A stretch of 64,000 nt of DNA from Amycolatopsis nalaikhensis (GCF_030264295.1 NZ_CP127173.1:4967501-5031500), one strand, 5' to 3'. Positions 8,740-17,965 are shown, counted from the stretch's first letter. Translations and numbers: made by a program. Notes: generated from the letters alone by a model not told the origin.

Positions 8740-10308
8740 GTGAGATTTTCGTGGAAGTCGAGAAAGCCCGCCTACGGCCTGGCCGCGGCGACGGTCGCGG
8801 GGGTCGCGGCGACCGTCGCGCTCGTCGGGGCCGGGCCGACGCAGGCCGCGCCCGTGAGCCTGACCCTGAACTACAACTGCCCGTTCCCGTTGATCGGCGA
8901 CCAGGTCCTGTCGGTGAAGATCGATACGAACCTGCCCGACAACGCCGTCGCGGGCGCCGCGTCGACGCCGATCACCTTCGACGTCGACGTCACCGTGCCG
9001 GAGACCGCGACCGAGGGGCTGGCGCTGGTCGGCGCGACCTCTTTGGACGGTTCGGCGAAGGCCGCGGCGACGCTCAAGTACCCCGTCGACAAGACGCTGA
9101 ACCTGAACCTGCCGCTGACCATCCCGTCGACGCCGGTGCCGCCGTCGGGCGCGTTCCACGTCAAGAGTAGCGGGAAGGCGCCGGCGGTGACGTTCCCGAG
9201 CCCGGGCACCGCGTCGGTGACCGTCGGCAACTTCAGCACCACGATGACCCCGCGCACCGCGGACGGCCAGCCGACCGACCTCGGCACGTTCACCTCGGAC
9301 TGCGTCGCCGTCCCGGGCCAGAACCAGCAGCTGGGCACGTTCGAGATCAAGCCGGCGGGCGGCACCACGACGCCGACCACGCCGACGACCCCGACCACGC
9401 CCACCACGGAGCCGACGACGCCGACCACTGAGCCGACCACTCCGACGACCGAGCCGACGACGCCGACGACGGAGCCCACGACTCCGACTACCGAGCCGAC
9501 CACTCCGACGACGGAACCGACGACTCCGACGACGGAACCGACCACTCCGACGACCGAGCCGACGACTCCCACCACGGAGCCCACGACTCCGACCACTGAG
9601 CCGACGACTCCCACGACGGACCCCACGACTCCGACGACCGAGCCGACGACTCCGACCACGGAACCGACGACTCCCACCACGGAGCCGACGACCCCGACGA
9701 CGGAACCGACCACGCCGACGACGGAGCCGACGACCCCGACCACCGAGCCGACGACTCCAACGACCGAGCCGACCACGCCGACGACCACCACGCCACCGAC
9801 CGGCGTCGAGGTCCAGTACTCGGTCAAGGGCAAGTCGGTCCTCAAGCAGCTGCACGCCACGCTGCCGCTCGGCCCGGGCACCCTCGACGCCAAGCTCGAC
9901 GCCGCGTCCGGCAAGTTCGGCGCCCAGCTCAAGCTGCCGAAGTCGAGTGTGGACTTCCGCGTCTTCGGGTTCATCCCCGCGTCGGCGACGGTGCGGCTCG
10001 ACCAGGTCGGCAGCATCGACGGCACGCTCACCGGCGGCGCGGTCAAGGCGAACGCGAAGGTCGACATCCACCTGACCACGGTCCGCGTGTTCGGGTTCCC
10101 GATCCTCTGCTCGACCTCGTGCCACACGACGAAGCCCGCCGACATCCCGCTCGTCTCGGCGCCCGGGTTCGACCCGCTCAAGGGCGGCACGCTGACCGCG
10201 ACGTACGCCATCCCGCGGTTCAGCGGGTGCGGCTTCCTGACCGGGCTGATCAGCGCCATCACCTCCGGCCCCGGCAACAAGCTGGAAGTGACCCTCACCA
10301 AGAAGTGA
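8740..10308 (+). CDS. Secreted DUF6801-like protein with long Thr/Pro repeat linker
   Basis: 522 residues, GTG 8740 with GAGGTGA upstream. Residues 1-37 form a signal peptide with a Lys/Arg-rich start, hydrophobic core and 'TQAAP' cleavage region. The N-terminal beta-rich domain begins 'SLTLNYNCPFPLIGDQ', which I recall as the DUF6801 family of actinobacterial exported proteins (confirm by Pfam). Residues about 208-350 are a low-complexity linker dominated by (E/D)PTTPTT. The C-terminal domain (about 355-522) has paired Cys and 'FRVFGFIPASATVRL' and 'FSGCGFLTGLISAIT' segments shared with the paralogue at 38336. No enzyme motif is visible. It stands upstream of the Mce operon and probably acts at or beyond the cell wall. 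Confidence 0.85.
   Translation: MRFSWKSRKPAYGLAAATVAGVAATVALVGAGPTQAAPVSLTLNYNCPFPLIGDQVLSVKIDTNLPDNAVAGAASTPITFDVDVTVPETATEGLALVGATSLDGSAKAAATLKYPVDKTLNLNLPLTIPSTPVPPSGAFHVKSSGKAPAVTFPSPGTASVTVGNFSTTMTPRTADGQPTDLGTFTSDCVAVPGQNQQLGTFEIKPAGGTTTPTTPTTPTTPTTEPTTPTTEPTTPTTEPTTPTTEPTTPTTEPTTPTTEPTTPTTEPTTPTTEPTTPTTEPTTPTTEPTTPTTDPTTPTTEPTTPTTEPTTPTTEPTTPTTEPTTPTTEPTTPTTEPTTPTTEPTTPTTTTPPTGVEVQYSVKGKSVLKQLHATLPLGPGTLDAKLDAASGKFGAQLKLPKSSVDFRVFGFIPASATVRLDQVGSIDGTLTGGAVKANAKVDIHLTTVRVFGFPILCSTSCHTTKPADIPLVSAPGFDPLKGGTLTATYAIPRFSGCGFLTGLISAITSGPGNKLEVTLTKK
9409..9786 (+). repeat. 18 tandem 21-bp units encoding (E/D)PTTPTT
   Basis: Eighteen in-frame copies of a 21-bp unit encode the heptad EPTTPTT; the eleventh copy has Asp instead of Glu. 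Third-base variation between copies shows selection on the peptide rather than very recent DNA expansion. The segment links two folded domains of the secreted protein and looks like a cell-wall-spanning or O-mannosylated linker. Confidence 0.95.
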
Positions 10309-10335
10309 AGTGGTCGCGCGGAAACGCAGACCCGC

Positions 10336-10386
10336 GTGACAAGAATTCGAAAACCCTTGTGGCACAACGAGAACCGTCAGTAGCGT
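10336..10386 (+). promoter_or_regulatory. Promoter-like element, second copy
   Basis: GTGACAAGAATTCGA followed by TTGT and CAGTAG matches the element at 8653, at almost the same distance from its gene (88 bp before 10424). Since the downstream gene overlaps yrbEA, this is the best candidate for the main Mce-operon promoter. Confidence 0.5.
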
Positions 10387-10423
10387 CGGAAAGGATCGTT
10401 CCCTCGATGATGAGGATTTTCGG

Positions 10424-11170
10424 ATGCTGACCCGGTTTTCGCTGCCACTCGTGCTGGTACTGGCCGCGTTCTCGCTCGGCGCCGCGCAAGCCGCGCCGGG
10501 CGAGACTGGGCCTGACCAAAACGTGCCCCAGTCGCAGCCGCAAGCCGCGGCCACGCAGATCCCCTTCGGCTTCACCCTCGGGGACGCGCAGCAGCCGACG
10601 ACGAGCCACGTGGCCAAGCTCGGGTCCGACATCGCCTTCCCGCCGGGCACCTTCGACGGCGCGCTGGGCGGCCTCAGCAACACCGTGCCGATCACCGGCA
10701 AGCTGAACATCCCGCCGACGAACGGCTACTTCGTCGCGTTCCGGATCATGGGCACCACCGGCCGGGTCGAGATCATCCCGGACGGCGATGCCACCGGCAC
10801 GGCCACCGTGCACACCGGCAAGGACACAGGCTGCAAGGCCACGCAGACGAACATCTGCGCCGACACGGACGTCACGGCGAAGGTGTTCATCAAGCTTTCG
10901 GACGCGAAGGTGGACGGCAAGAGCCTCGACGTCGGGCCGAACTGCCGGACGGCCCAGCCCGCGTCGGTCACCATCAAGGCCCTGGTGCCGATTTCGCTGC
11001 CCGCCCCGCCGGTGAAGGTGACGTCGACGTTCACCACGCCGCCGTTCACCGGGTGCGTCGGGCACGAGGACGTGAGCCGGCTGCTCACCGGCCTGGTTTC
11101 GGGGCCGGGCAACACGTTCGTCTCGAACCTCACGCTGCGCTGCTTCAGCACCGGGTGCAAGCAGTCATGA
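10424..11170 (+). CDS. Secreted protein co-transcribed with the Mce operon
   Basis: 248 residues, ATG 10424 with GAGGA seven bases upstream. Signal peptide about 1-24 ('LVLVLAAFSLGAAQAAPGE'). The mature part is beta-rich, with four Cys in the middle ('GCKATQTNICAD', 'PNCRTA') and a tail 'PFTGCVGHEDVSRLLTGLVS' followed by 'GPGNTF', which matches the end of the C-terminal domain of the protein at 8740 ('FSGCGFLTGLISAITSGPGN'). Its stop overlaps the yrbEA start (ATGA), so it is the first gene of the Mce operon. I know no function; a periplasmic or wall partner of the Mce complex is a reasonable inference. Confidence 0.85.
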   Translation: MLTRFSLPLVLVLAAFSLGAAQAAPGETGPDQNVPQSQPQAAATQIPFGFTLGDAQQPTTSHVAKLGSDIAFPPGTFDGALGGLSNTVPITGKLNIPPTNGYFVAFRIMGTTGRVEIIPDGDATGTATVHTGKDTGCKATQTNICADTDVTAKVFIKLSDAKVDGKSLDVGPNCRTAQPASVTIKALVPISLPAPPVKVTSTFTTPPFTGCVGHEDVSRLLTGLVSGPGNTFVSNLTLRCFSTGCKQS

Positions 11171-11961
11171 CGACGCTGCTCAGCGAAGCCCCGCGGCGGG
11201 CCGCGAACGGACTGCGCGAGTTCGGCCGGATGTGCGCGATGGGGATCGACATCATCCTCGCCATGCTCCGCCGCCCGTACCAGGTGCGGGAGTTCATCCA
11301 GCAGTTCTGGTTCATCGCCAGCGTGTCCATCACGCCCGCGATCCTGGTGTCCATCCCGTTCGGCGCGGTGATCTCGCTGCAGCTCGGCTCGCTCACCAGC
11401 CAGATCGGTGCCCAGCAGTTCAACGGCGCGGCGAGCGTGCTCGCCGTCGTGCAGCAGGCCAGCCCGATCGTCACGACGCTGATCATCGCCGGTGCGGGAG
11501 GCAGCGCGATCTGCGCGGACCTCGGCGCGCGCAGCATCCGCGAGGAGATCGACGCGATGGAGGTGCTCGGCGTCTCGCCGATCCACCGCCTGATCGTGCC
11601 GCGCGTGCAGGCCGCCGTCGCGGTGTCCGTGCTGCTCAACGGCCTGGTCAGCGTGGTCGGCGTGCTCGGCGGCTACTTCTTCAACGTGATCGTCCAGGGC
11701 GGCACGCCCGGCGCGTACCTGGCCAGCTTCAACGCTCTCGCACAGCTGCCCGACCTCGTCGTCAGCTCGATCAAAGCCGTCATCTTCGGCTACCTCGCCG
11801 GGGTCGTCGCGTCCTACCGCGGGCTGAACCCGAAGGGCGGGCCGAAGGGCGTCGGCGACGTCGTCAACCAGTCCGTCGTCATCACCTTCCTGCTGCTGTT
11901 CTTCGTCAACACCGTGCTGACCGCGCTGTACCTGCAGCTCGTCCCGGCGAAGGGAACCTGA
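11167..11961 (+). CDS. yrbEA: Mce-system permease YrbEA (MlaE family)
   Basis: 264 residues, ATG 11167 (ATGA overlap). MlaE/YrbE permease with about five membrane segments and the family's cytoplasmic EQ-loop-like motif 'SIREEIDAMEVLGVSPI', the coupling helix for the MceG ATPase. It pairs with YrbEB to form the inner-membrane core for lipid or sterol import by the Mce complex. No mceG ATPase lies in this window; in actinobacteria it is often unlinked. Confidence 0.95.
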   Translation: MTTLLSEAPRRAANGLREFGRMCAMGIDIILAMLRRPYQVREFIQQFWFIASVSITPAILVSIPFGAVISLQLGSLTSQIGAQQFNGAASVLAVVQQASPIVTTLIIAGAGGSAICADLGARSIREEIDAMEVLGVSPIHRLIVPRVQAAVAVSVLLNGLVSVVGVLGGYFFNVIVQGGTPGAYLASFNALAQLPDLVVSSIKAVIFGYLAGVVASYRGLNPKGGPKGVGDVVNQSVVITFLLLFFVNTVLTALYLQLVPAKGT

Positions 11962-12777
11962 GTGGCCATCCTCGGCAAACCCGGCGACCGGCTGTTCGAC
12001 CTCGGCGACCAGCTGCTGTTCTACGTCCGCGCGCTGGCGGCCGTGCCGCTCGCGGTGACCCGCTACTCCCGCGAAGTGGTGCGGCTGCTGGCCGAGGTGA
12101 CGTTCGGCAGCGGCGCGCTCGCGGTGATCGGCGGCACGATCGGCGTGATGGTCGGGCTGTGCGTGTTCACCGGCGTCACCGTGGGCCTGCAGGGCTTCAG
12201 CGCGCTGAACCAGATCAACATCTCGGCGATGACGGGCTTCCTGACCGCGTACTTCAACACGCGCGAGATCGCCCCGCTGGTCGCCGGGCTCGCCCTTTCG
12301 TCCACTGTGGGCAGTGGCTTCACCGCGCAGCTGGGCGCGATGCGGATCTCCGAGGAGATCGACGCGCTCGAGGTGATGGCCGTGCGGAGCATGCCGTACC
12401 TGGTCACCACCCGGATCGTCGCCGGGTTCGTGGCGATCATCCCGCTGTACGTGATCGGGCTGCTGATCTCCTACCTCGGCTCGCGGCTGACCACGGTCGT
12501 CTTCTTCGGCCAGTCCGGTGGCACCTACGACCACTACTTCACGCTGTTCCTGCCGCCGGGTGACGTGCTGTGGTCGTTCGGCAAGGTGCTCGTGTTCAGC
12601 GTCGGCGTGATCCTGACGCACTGCTTCTACGGCTACCGGGCCAGCGGCGGCCCGGCCGGCGTCGGGGTCGCGGTCGGCCGCGCGGTGCGGACATCGATCG
12701 TGCTGATCAGCGTGCTCGACCTGTTCCTCTCCCTGGCGATCTGGGGCGCGACGACCACGGTCAAGGTGTCCGGATGA
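11962..12777 (+). CDS. yrbEB: Mce-system permease YrbEB (MlaE family)
   Basis: 271 residues, GTG 11962 directly abutting the yrbEA stop. Second MlaE-family permease, with coupling motif 'RISEEIDALEVMAVRSMPY' and multiple hydrophobic segments. An N-terminal cytoplasmic stretch 'GDRLFDLGDQLLFYVRALA' is typical of YrbEB. Forms a heterodimeric permease with YrbEA. Confidence 0.95.
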   Translation: MAILGKPGDRLFDLGDQLLFYVRALAAVPLAVTRYSREVVRLLAEVTFGSGALAVIGGTIGVMVGLCVFTGVTVGLQGFSALNQINISAMTGFLTAYFNTREIAPLVAGLALSSTVGSGFTAQLGAMRISEEIDALEVMAVRSMPYLVTTRIVAGFVAIIPLYVIGLLISYLGSRLTTVVFFGQSGGTYDHYFTLFLPPGDVLWSFGKVLVFSVGVILTHCFYGYRASGGPAGVGVAVGRAVRTSIVLISVLDLFLSLAIWGATTTVKVSG

Positions 12778-13979
12778 GCCGCTTCCGCACGCAGCTCGCC
12801 GGGGTCGCCTTCCTCGGGGTGCTCGTCCTGCTCGGGTACCTCGCGGTGGCGATCTACGACAAGGACTTCGACGACGCCGAGCTGGTGACGCTGCGGACCG
12901 ACCGGGTCGGCAACCAGCTCGCCCCGACGGCCGAGGTGAAGGTCAAGGGCGTGCCGTTCGGCGAGGTCAGGGCGGTGCGCAGCACCCGGGCGGGCGCCGA
13001 GATCGACCTGGCGCTCGACCCGGCGAAGATCGGCCTGCTGCCCGGGAACGTCTCCGCCCGGCTGCTGCCCAAGACGGTCTTCGGCGAGCGGTACGTCAAC
13101 CTCGTGCTGCCCGGCCAGCCCCGCGGGTCGCTGCGCGCGGGCGACGTCATCGGGCAGGACCACTCGGCCAACGCCATCGAGCTGGAACGCGTGCTCGGCG
13201 ACCTGCTGCCGCTGCTGCGCGCGGTCCAGCCGCAGAAGCTGAACAGCTCGCTCGGCGCCATCTCCCAGGCCCTCGACAACCGCGGGACGCCGATCGGCGA
13301 CAGCATCGTCAAGCTGCAGGACCTGCTCGCCCAGGTGAACCCGCTGATGCCGCAGTTCAAGGCAGACATCACCGGCCTGGCCAACGCGGCCGACGTCTAC
13401 ACCGGGGCCGCACCGGACATCCTCCAGGCGCTGACCGACCTCTCGACCACGGCGAAGACCATTGTGGACACCCGCGCGGACCTCGACAACCTCTACACGA
13501 GTGTCACGAGTGCCACCGGGCACCTGAACGACTTCCTGCGGAAGAACAAGGACAACATCATCGGCGTCTCGGCCGAAAGCCGTCCGTCGCTCGAGCTGCT
13601 TTCCCGGTACTCGCCGGAGTTCCCGTGCCTGTTCGACGCGGTCAACCGGCTCAAGCCGCTGATGGAGAAGGCGCTCGGCAAGGGCACGAACGAGCCGGGC
13701 CTGCACGTGACCATCACCGTGCAGGACCCGCGCGAGAAGTACGTCCCCGGCCGCGACACCCCGCGGTTCGACGCCACCGGCGGCCCGAAGTGCTACGGCG
13801 GCGGGGCTGCGTCCGCGGGCGCCGCGTTCGCCACCGACGGCGACCTCGGCCCGGCGAACTCCCCGGGCGAACGGCAGCTCGTCGCCGAAATCCTCAAGCC
13901 CGCACTGGGTGCCGTGCCGGACTGGAGCAGCGTCCTGGTCGGCCCGGCGCTGCGGGGAACGGAGGTGACCGTCCGATGA
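12774..13979 (+). CDS. mceA: Mce protein A (MlaD-domain substrate-binding protein)
   Basis: 401 residues, ATG 12774 (ATGA overlap). One N-terminal membrane anchor (about 10-28), then an MlaD/Mce domain ('APTAEVKVKGVPFGEVRAV', 'FGERYVNLVLP') and a long helical region (about 120-300) that in Mce complexes forms the lipid-conducting tube. The tail after about 300 has two Cys and is polar. Position directly after YrbEB defines it as the A subunit. Imports lipids or sterols; the substrate cannot be read from sequence. Confidence 0.93.
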   Translation: MSRFRTQLAGVAFLGVLVLLGYLAVAIYDKDFDDAELVTLRTDRVGNQLAPTAEVKVKGVPFGEVRAVRSTRAGAEIDLALDPAKIGLLPGNVSARLLPKTVFGERYVNLVLPGQPRGSLRAGDVIGQDHSANAIELERVLGDLLPLLRAVQPQKLNSSLGAISQALDNRGTPIGDSIVKLQDLLAQVNPLMPQFKADITGLANAADVYTGAAPDILQALTDLSTTAKTIVDTRADLDNLYTSVTSATGHLNDFLRKNKDNIIGVSAESRPSLELLSRYSPEFPCLFDAVNRLKPLMEKALGKGTNEPGLHVTITVQDPREKYVPGRDTPRFDATGGPKCYGGGAASAGAAFATDGDLGPANSPGERQLVAEILKPALGAVPDWSSVLVGPALRGTEVTVR

Positions 13980-14992
13980 GGAGCGTCGTCGGCCCCGCCG
14001 TCAAGGGGCTCATCTTCTTCCTGGTCACCGCGGTCGCGACGGGGGTGCTCGCCATCACGATCGCGAACTCCAGTGTCGGCGCGACGATCGGCTACACCGC
14101 GCGGTTCACCGACGCGACGTCGGTCAACCCCGGCGACGAGGTCCGCATGGCCGGGGTCCGGATCGGCCAGGTCGACTCGGTGCGCGTGGTCGAGCACCGC
14201 CTCGCCGACGTCGCCTTCTCGGTCGACCGCACGCACCGGCTCACCGCGTCGGCCTCGGTCACCATCCGCTACCGCAACCTGGTCGGGCAGCGCTACCTCT
14301 CGGTCGACCCCGGGGCCACCGACACCTCGCCGACGCTGGCCGAGGGCGCGGAGATCCCCTTGGAGCGCACGAAACCCGCGCTCGACCTCACCGCGTTGTT
14401 CAACGGCTTCAAGCCGCTCTTCCAGGCGCTGTCGCCCAACGACGTCAACCAGCTGTCGTTCGAGATCATCCAGGTCCTGCAAGGGGAGGGCAGCACGATC
14501 GAAAGCCTGCTGCGGCACACCGCGTCGCTGACTTCGACCCTGGCCGGCAAGGACGCCGTCATCGGCCAGGTGATCGGCAACCTCAACACCGTGCTCGACA
14601 CCGTGAACGCACAGGGCGACCAGTTCGACGCGCTCGTCGACACGACCGCGCAGCTGGTCACCGGCCTCGCCGCGGACGCGAAGCCGATCGGGCAGGCCAT
14701 CGGCGGGCTCGGCGAGCTGACCACGGCCACCGCCGGGCTGCTGGACCAGGGGCGGCAGCCGCTCAAGGACAGCATCACCGCGCTCGGCGACCTGTCGAAG
14801 AACCTGGCCGACAACACGCCGGTGTTCCAGCAGTTCATCGACAACCTGCCGAAGAAGCTCGACCGCATCGGCACGCTCTTCTCCTACGGCTCGTGGGCGA
14901 ACTTCTACCTGTGCTCGGTGGAGACCGACGCGAAACCGGCCCCGGGCGGCCCTCCGCCGGGCATCCCCGTCACCGCGGCGAGGTGCCGGTGA
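13976..14992 (+). CDS. mceB: Mce protein B
   Basis: 338 residues, ATG 13976 (ATGA overlap). N-terminal anchor 'GLIFFLVTAVATGVLAITI', MlaD domain ('VNPGDEVRMAGVRIGQVDSV', 'VGQRYLSVDPG'), and a helical domain rich in heptad-like Leu/Val. It ends with 'GSWANFYLCSVE', a conserved tail of MceB/C subunits. Second subunit of the hetero-hexamer. Confidence 0.93.
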   Translation: MRSVVGPAVKGLIFFLVTAVATGVLAITIANSSVGATIGYTARFTDATSVNPGDEVRMAGVRIGQVDSVRVVEHRLADVAFSVDRTHRLTASASVTIRYRNLVGQRYLSVDPGATDTSPTLAEGAEIPLERTKPALDLTALFNGFKPLFQALSPNDVNQLSFEIIQVLQGEGSTIESLLRHTASLTSTLAGKDAVIGQVIGNLNTVLDTVNAQGDQFDALVDTTAQLVTGLAADAKPIGQAIGGLGELTTATAGLLDQGRQPLKDSITALGDLSKNLADNTPVFQQFIDNLPKKLDRIGTLFSYGSWANFYLCSVETDAKPAPGGPPPGIPVTAARCR

Positions 14993-15999
14993 AACCGCCC
15001 CGCATCAAGCCGTTCCGGTCCCGCAACCCGATCGTCGTCGGCGCGGTGACCGCCCTGGTCATGGCGTTGATCGGCAGCGCGACGTTCTTCTCCGACGACC
15101 TGCCGCTCATCGGCGGCGGCACCACCTACAAGGCCGAGTTCCACGAAGCGGCCGGGCTGAAGCCGAACGACGAGGTCCGCGTCGCCGGGGTGAAGGTCGG
15201 CGAGGTCACCGACGTGCGGCTCGCCGGGGACCACGTCGAGGTGCTGTTCCGGGTCAAGGACACCTGGGTGGGCAACCGGACCACCGCGGCCATCAAGATC
15301 AAGACGCTGCTCGGCCAGAAGAACCTCGTGCTCGACCCCGTCGGCAACGGCGAGCTGAACCCGGACCAGCCGATCCCGGCCGAGCGCACGAGCTCGCCCT
15401 ACGACGTCACCGACGTCTTCAACGACCTGGCGGGCACGGTCGGGGCGATCGACACCGACCAGCTCGCGCAGGCGTTCCGGGTGCTGTCCGACACGCTCGG
15501 CGCGTCGGCACCCAGCGACGTCAAGACGGCCTTCGACGGCATCGCCGCCCTGTCGCAAACGCTTGCGTCCCGCGACGACGAGCTGGTCAAGCTGTTCCAG
15601 AACACCAACCAGGTGGCCAAGACGCTCGGTGAACGCTCGGACCAGATCCAAGCCCTGATCCGCGACGGCAACACGCTGCTCACCGAGCTGAACGCCCGCA
15701 AGGACGCGATCGCGCAGCTGTTCAGCGGCATCAAGAACCTCTCGATCCAGCTGCGCGGGCTGGTCGCGGAGAACCAGAAGACGCTCGGCCCGGCGCTCGA
15801 CCAGCTCGACCGCGTCGCGACCGTGCTGCAGCGGAACCAGGGGAAGCTGGAGGACAGCCTGCGCCTGGCCGGCCCGTTCTACCGGCTGCTCGGCAACGCC
15901 GTCGGCAACGGCCGGTGGATCGACACCTACATCTGCGGGCTCATCCCCACCGGCAGCACGCCGGGCAGCTGCCTGCCGCCGAAGAACGGGGGACGCTGA
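14989..15999 (+). CDS. mceC: Mce protein C
   Basis: 336 residues. GTG 14989 overlaps the mceB stop (GTGA) with GAGG upstream; GTG 14983 would add two residues. Basic N-terminus and anchor 'VGAVTALVMALIGSATFF', MlaD domain ('LKPNDEVRVAGVKVGEVTDV', 'LLGQKNLVLDPVG'), helical tube domain, and C-terminal 'GRWIDTYICGLIPTGS'. Third subunit of the complex. Confidence 0.92.
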   Translation: MKPPRIKPFRSRNPIVVGAVTALVMALIGSATFFSDDLPLIGGGTTYKAEFHEAAGLKPNDEVRVAGVKVGEVTDVRLAGDHVEVLFRVKDTWVGNRTTAAIKIKTLLGQKNLVLDPVGNGELNPDQPIPAERTSSPYDVTDVFNDLAGTVGAIDTDQLAQAFRVLSDTLGASAPSDVKTAFDGIAALSQTLASRDDELVKLFQNTNQVAKTLGERSDQIQALIRDGNTLLTELNARKDAIAQLFSGIKNLSIQLRGLVAENQKTLGPALDQLDRVATVLQRNQGKLEDSLRLAGPFYRLLGNAVGNGRWIDTYICGLIPTGSTPGSCLPPKNGGR

Positions 16000-16997
16000 T
16001 GGCGCACCAGCTCATCGACCTCGGGGCCCGGGCCAAACGCCGGACCCGGCTGCGGGCGCTGACCCTCGGCGTCGTGGCCGCGCTGCTGGTCACGGCGGTG
16101 TGGCCGGTGCTGGCCGCGCCCCGGGACCGCACGTTGACCGCGTACTTCACCGCCGCCGTCGGCATCTACCCGAACTCGGACGTGCGCGTGCTCGGCGTCG
16201 CCATCGGGTCCGTGTCCGAAGTGGAACCCAACGGCACCGACGTCAAGGTGACCATGACGCTCAAGCCCGGTGTGCAGCTGCCCGCCGACGCCGGGGCCGT
16301 CGTGATCACGCCGAGCCTGGTCGCCGACCGGTACGTGCAGCTCACGCCCGTCTACCGCGGCGGCCCGGAGCTGGCCGACGGCGCGACGATCCCGCGCGAG
16401 CGCACGGCCACCCCGGTCGAGGTCGACGAGCTGCTGACCAGCCTCAACCAGCTGATGGGGGCGCTCGGGCCGAAGGGGGCCAACAAGGACGGCGCGGTCA
16501 GCGACGTGCTGACGAAGTCGGCCGAGTACCTCAGCGGCAACGGGCAGACGATCGGGACGGCGATCAAGAACCTCGGCGAGTTCGCCCGCGCGGCCAGCGA
16601 CTCGAAGGACGACTTCTTCGGCTCCATCGACAACATCAGCAAGTTCACCGCGATGCTCGCCGCCAACGACGGCCAGGTCAAGCAGGCCATCTCGCAGATC
16701 GCCTCGCTGAGCAAGGTCCTGGCCGACCAGCGCGACCAGTTCTCCGGCGCCCTGACCGAGCTGACCCAGGCGCTGAGCGTCGTGCAGGGGTTCATCAAGG
16801 ACAACCGCGGCAAGGTGCAGTCCGATGTGGACAAGCTCGCCGACGTCACGAAGGTGCTGGTGAACCAGAAGGACTCCCTCGCCGAAGCCCTCGACGCGGC
16901 CCCGAACGCCCTGACGAACCTGCTGGGTGCCTACGACAAGGCCAACGGGACCATCGACGGCCGCGGCAACCTCCTCGAGTTCCCGGAGCCGAAATGA
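15999..16997 (+). CDS. mceD: Mce protein D
   Basis: 332 residues, ATG 15999 (TGATG overlap). Anchor around 27-45 ('LGVVAALLVTAVWPVLAAP'), MlaD domain ('IYPNSDVRVLGVAIGSVSEV', 'LVADRYVQLTPVY'), then a long alpha-helical region. Fourth subunit; gene order A-B-C-D is the standard Mce order. Confidence 0.93.
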   Translation: MAHQLIDLGARAKRRTRLRALTLGVVAALLVTAVWPVLAAPRDRTLTAYFTAAVGIYPNSDVRVLGVAIGSVSEVEPNGTDVKVTMTLKPGVQLPADAGAVVITPSLVADRYVQLTPVYRGGPELADGATIPRERTATPVEVDELLTSLNQLMGALGPKGANKDGAVSDVLTKSAEYLSGNGQTIGTAIKNLGEFARAASDSKDDFFGSIDNISKFTAMLAANDGQVKQAISQIASLSKVLADQRDQFSGALTELTQALSVVQGFIKDNRGKVQSDVDKLADVTKVLVNQKDSLAEALDAAPNALTNLLGAYDKANGTIDGRGNLLEFPEPK

Positions 16998-17965
16998 AGG
17001 CCATGGTCAAGCTCGCCGCGGTCGTGACGCTCGCGCTGGTCACCACCGGCTGCGGGCGCGGGGTCAGCGTCTACGACATCCCGCTGCCCGGCGGCGCCGC
17101 CCTCGGCGACCACCCGATCCACGTCACCGTGCGCTTCACCAACGTGCTCGACCTGGTGCCGCAGTCCGGGGTCAAGGTCAACGACGTCCCGGTCGGGCAG
17201 GTCGTCAAGGTGGAGCTGGCGCCCGACGGGCACAGCGCGATCGTCGACCTGCTGCTCAACGGCGACGTCGACCTGCCGGGCAACGCGGTCGCCCGGCTGC
17301 GGCAGGCCAGCATCCTCGGCGAGAAGTTCGTCGAGCTGGCCCCGCCGGACGACGCGACGCCGTCGGGGCGCCTGCTCGACGGCGCGGACATCCCGCTGGA
17401 CCGGTCGACCCTGACGCCGGAGATCGAGGAGGTCTTCGGTGCCCTTTCGCTGCTGCTCAACGGCGGTGGCGTCGCGCAGGTCCAGAACATCAGCCACGAG
17501 CTGAACGACGCCCTCGGCGGTCGCGAGACCGCCGCCCGCAGCCTGCTGTCCAGTTTGGACACCTTCGTGCGGGGGCTCGACGAGCACCGGACCGAGATCA
17601 CCCGCGCCATCGAGAGCGTCAACAAGCTGGCGGAGACGCTGAACGCGCACACCGACCAGATCACCACGACGCTCAACGGCCTGACGCCCGGCATCGGTGT
17701 CCTCAACCAGCAGCGGGAGGCGCTGGTCGGGATGCTCAAGTCGCTCGACGGGCTGACCTCGGTCGCCGTCGACACCCTGCACAAGAGCAAGGACGACCTG
17801 GTCGCCGACCTGCGTGCGCTGGAACCGCTGCTGCGGAGGCTGGCCGACTCCGGGGACAAGCTGCCGAAGGCGATGGAGATGATCTTCACCTTCCCGTTCC
17901 CGGACGCCGCGCTCGACACGATCCGCGGGGACTACCTCAACGGGTTCCTGAAGGTGGGCCACTGA
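16994..17965 (+). CDS. mceE: Mce protein E, lipoprotein subunit
   Basis: 323 residues, ATG 16994 (ATGA overlap). Signal peptide ends in a lipobox 'LVTTGCGRG', so it is lipid-anchored, as MceE (LprK) proteins are. MlaD domain 'LVPQSGVKVNDVPVGQVVKV' and 'ILGEKFVELAPPD', then helical domain. Only subunit of the six with a lipobox. Confidence 0.94.
   Translation: MKAMVKLAAVVTLALVTTGCGRGVSVYDIPLPGGAALGDHPIHVTVRFTNVLDLVPQSGVKVNDVPVGQVVKVELAPDGHSAIVDLLLNGDVDLPGNAVARLRQASILGEKFVELAPPDDATPSGRLLDGADIPLDRSTLTPEIEEVFGALSLLLNGGGVAQVQNISHELNDALGGRETAARSLLSSLDTFVRGLDEHRTEITRAIESVNKLAETLNAHTDQITTTLNGLTPGIGVLNQQREALVGMLKSLDGLTSVAVDTLHKSKDDLVADLRALEPLLRRLADSGDKLPKAMEMIFTFPFPDAALDTIRGDYLNGFLKVGH

Noticed and set aside
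9360-9800. CRISPR-like regular repeats
   Set aside because: Repeats are contiguous 21-bp units without spacers and encode a peptide linker.
6721-10710. A very long open frame on the minus strand through the exporter and the secreted-protein gene
   Set aside because: Only its last part is the permease; the remainder is antisense to the Thr/Pro repeat and gives Arg/Gly-rich low-complexity peptide, normal in G+C-rich DNA.
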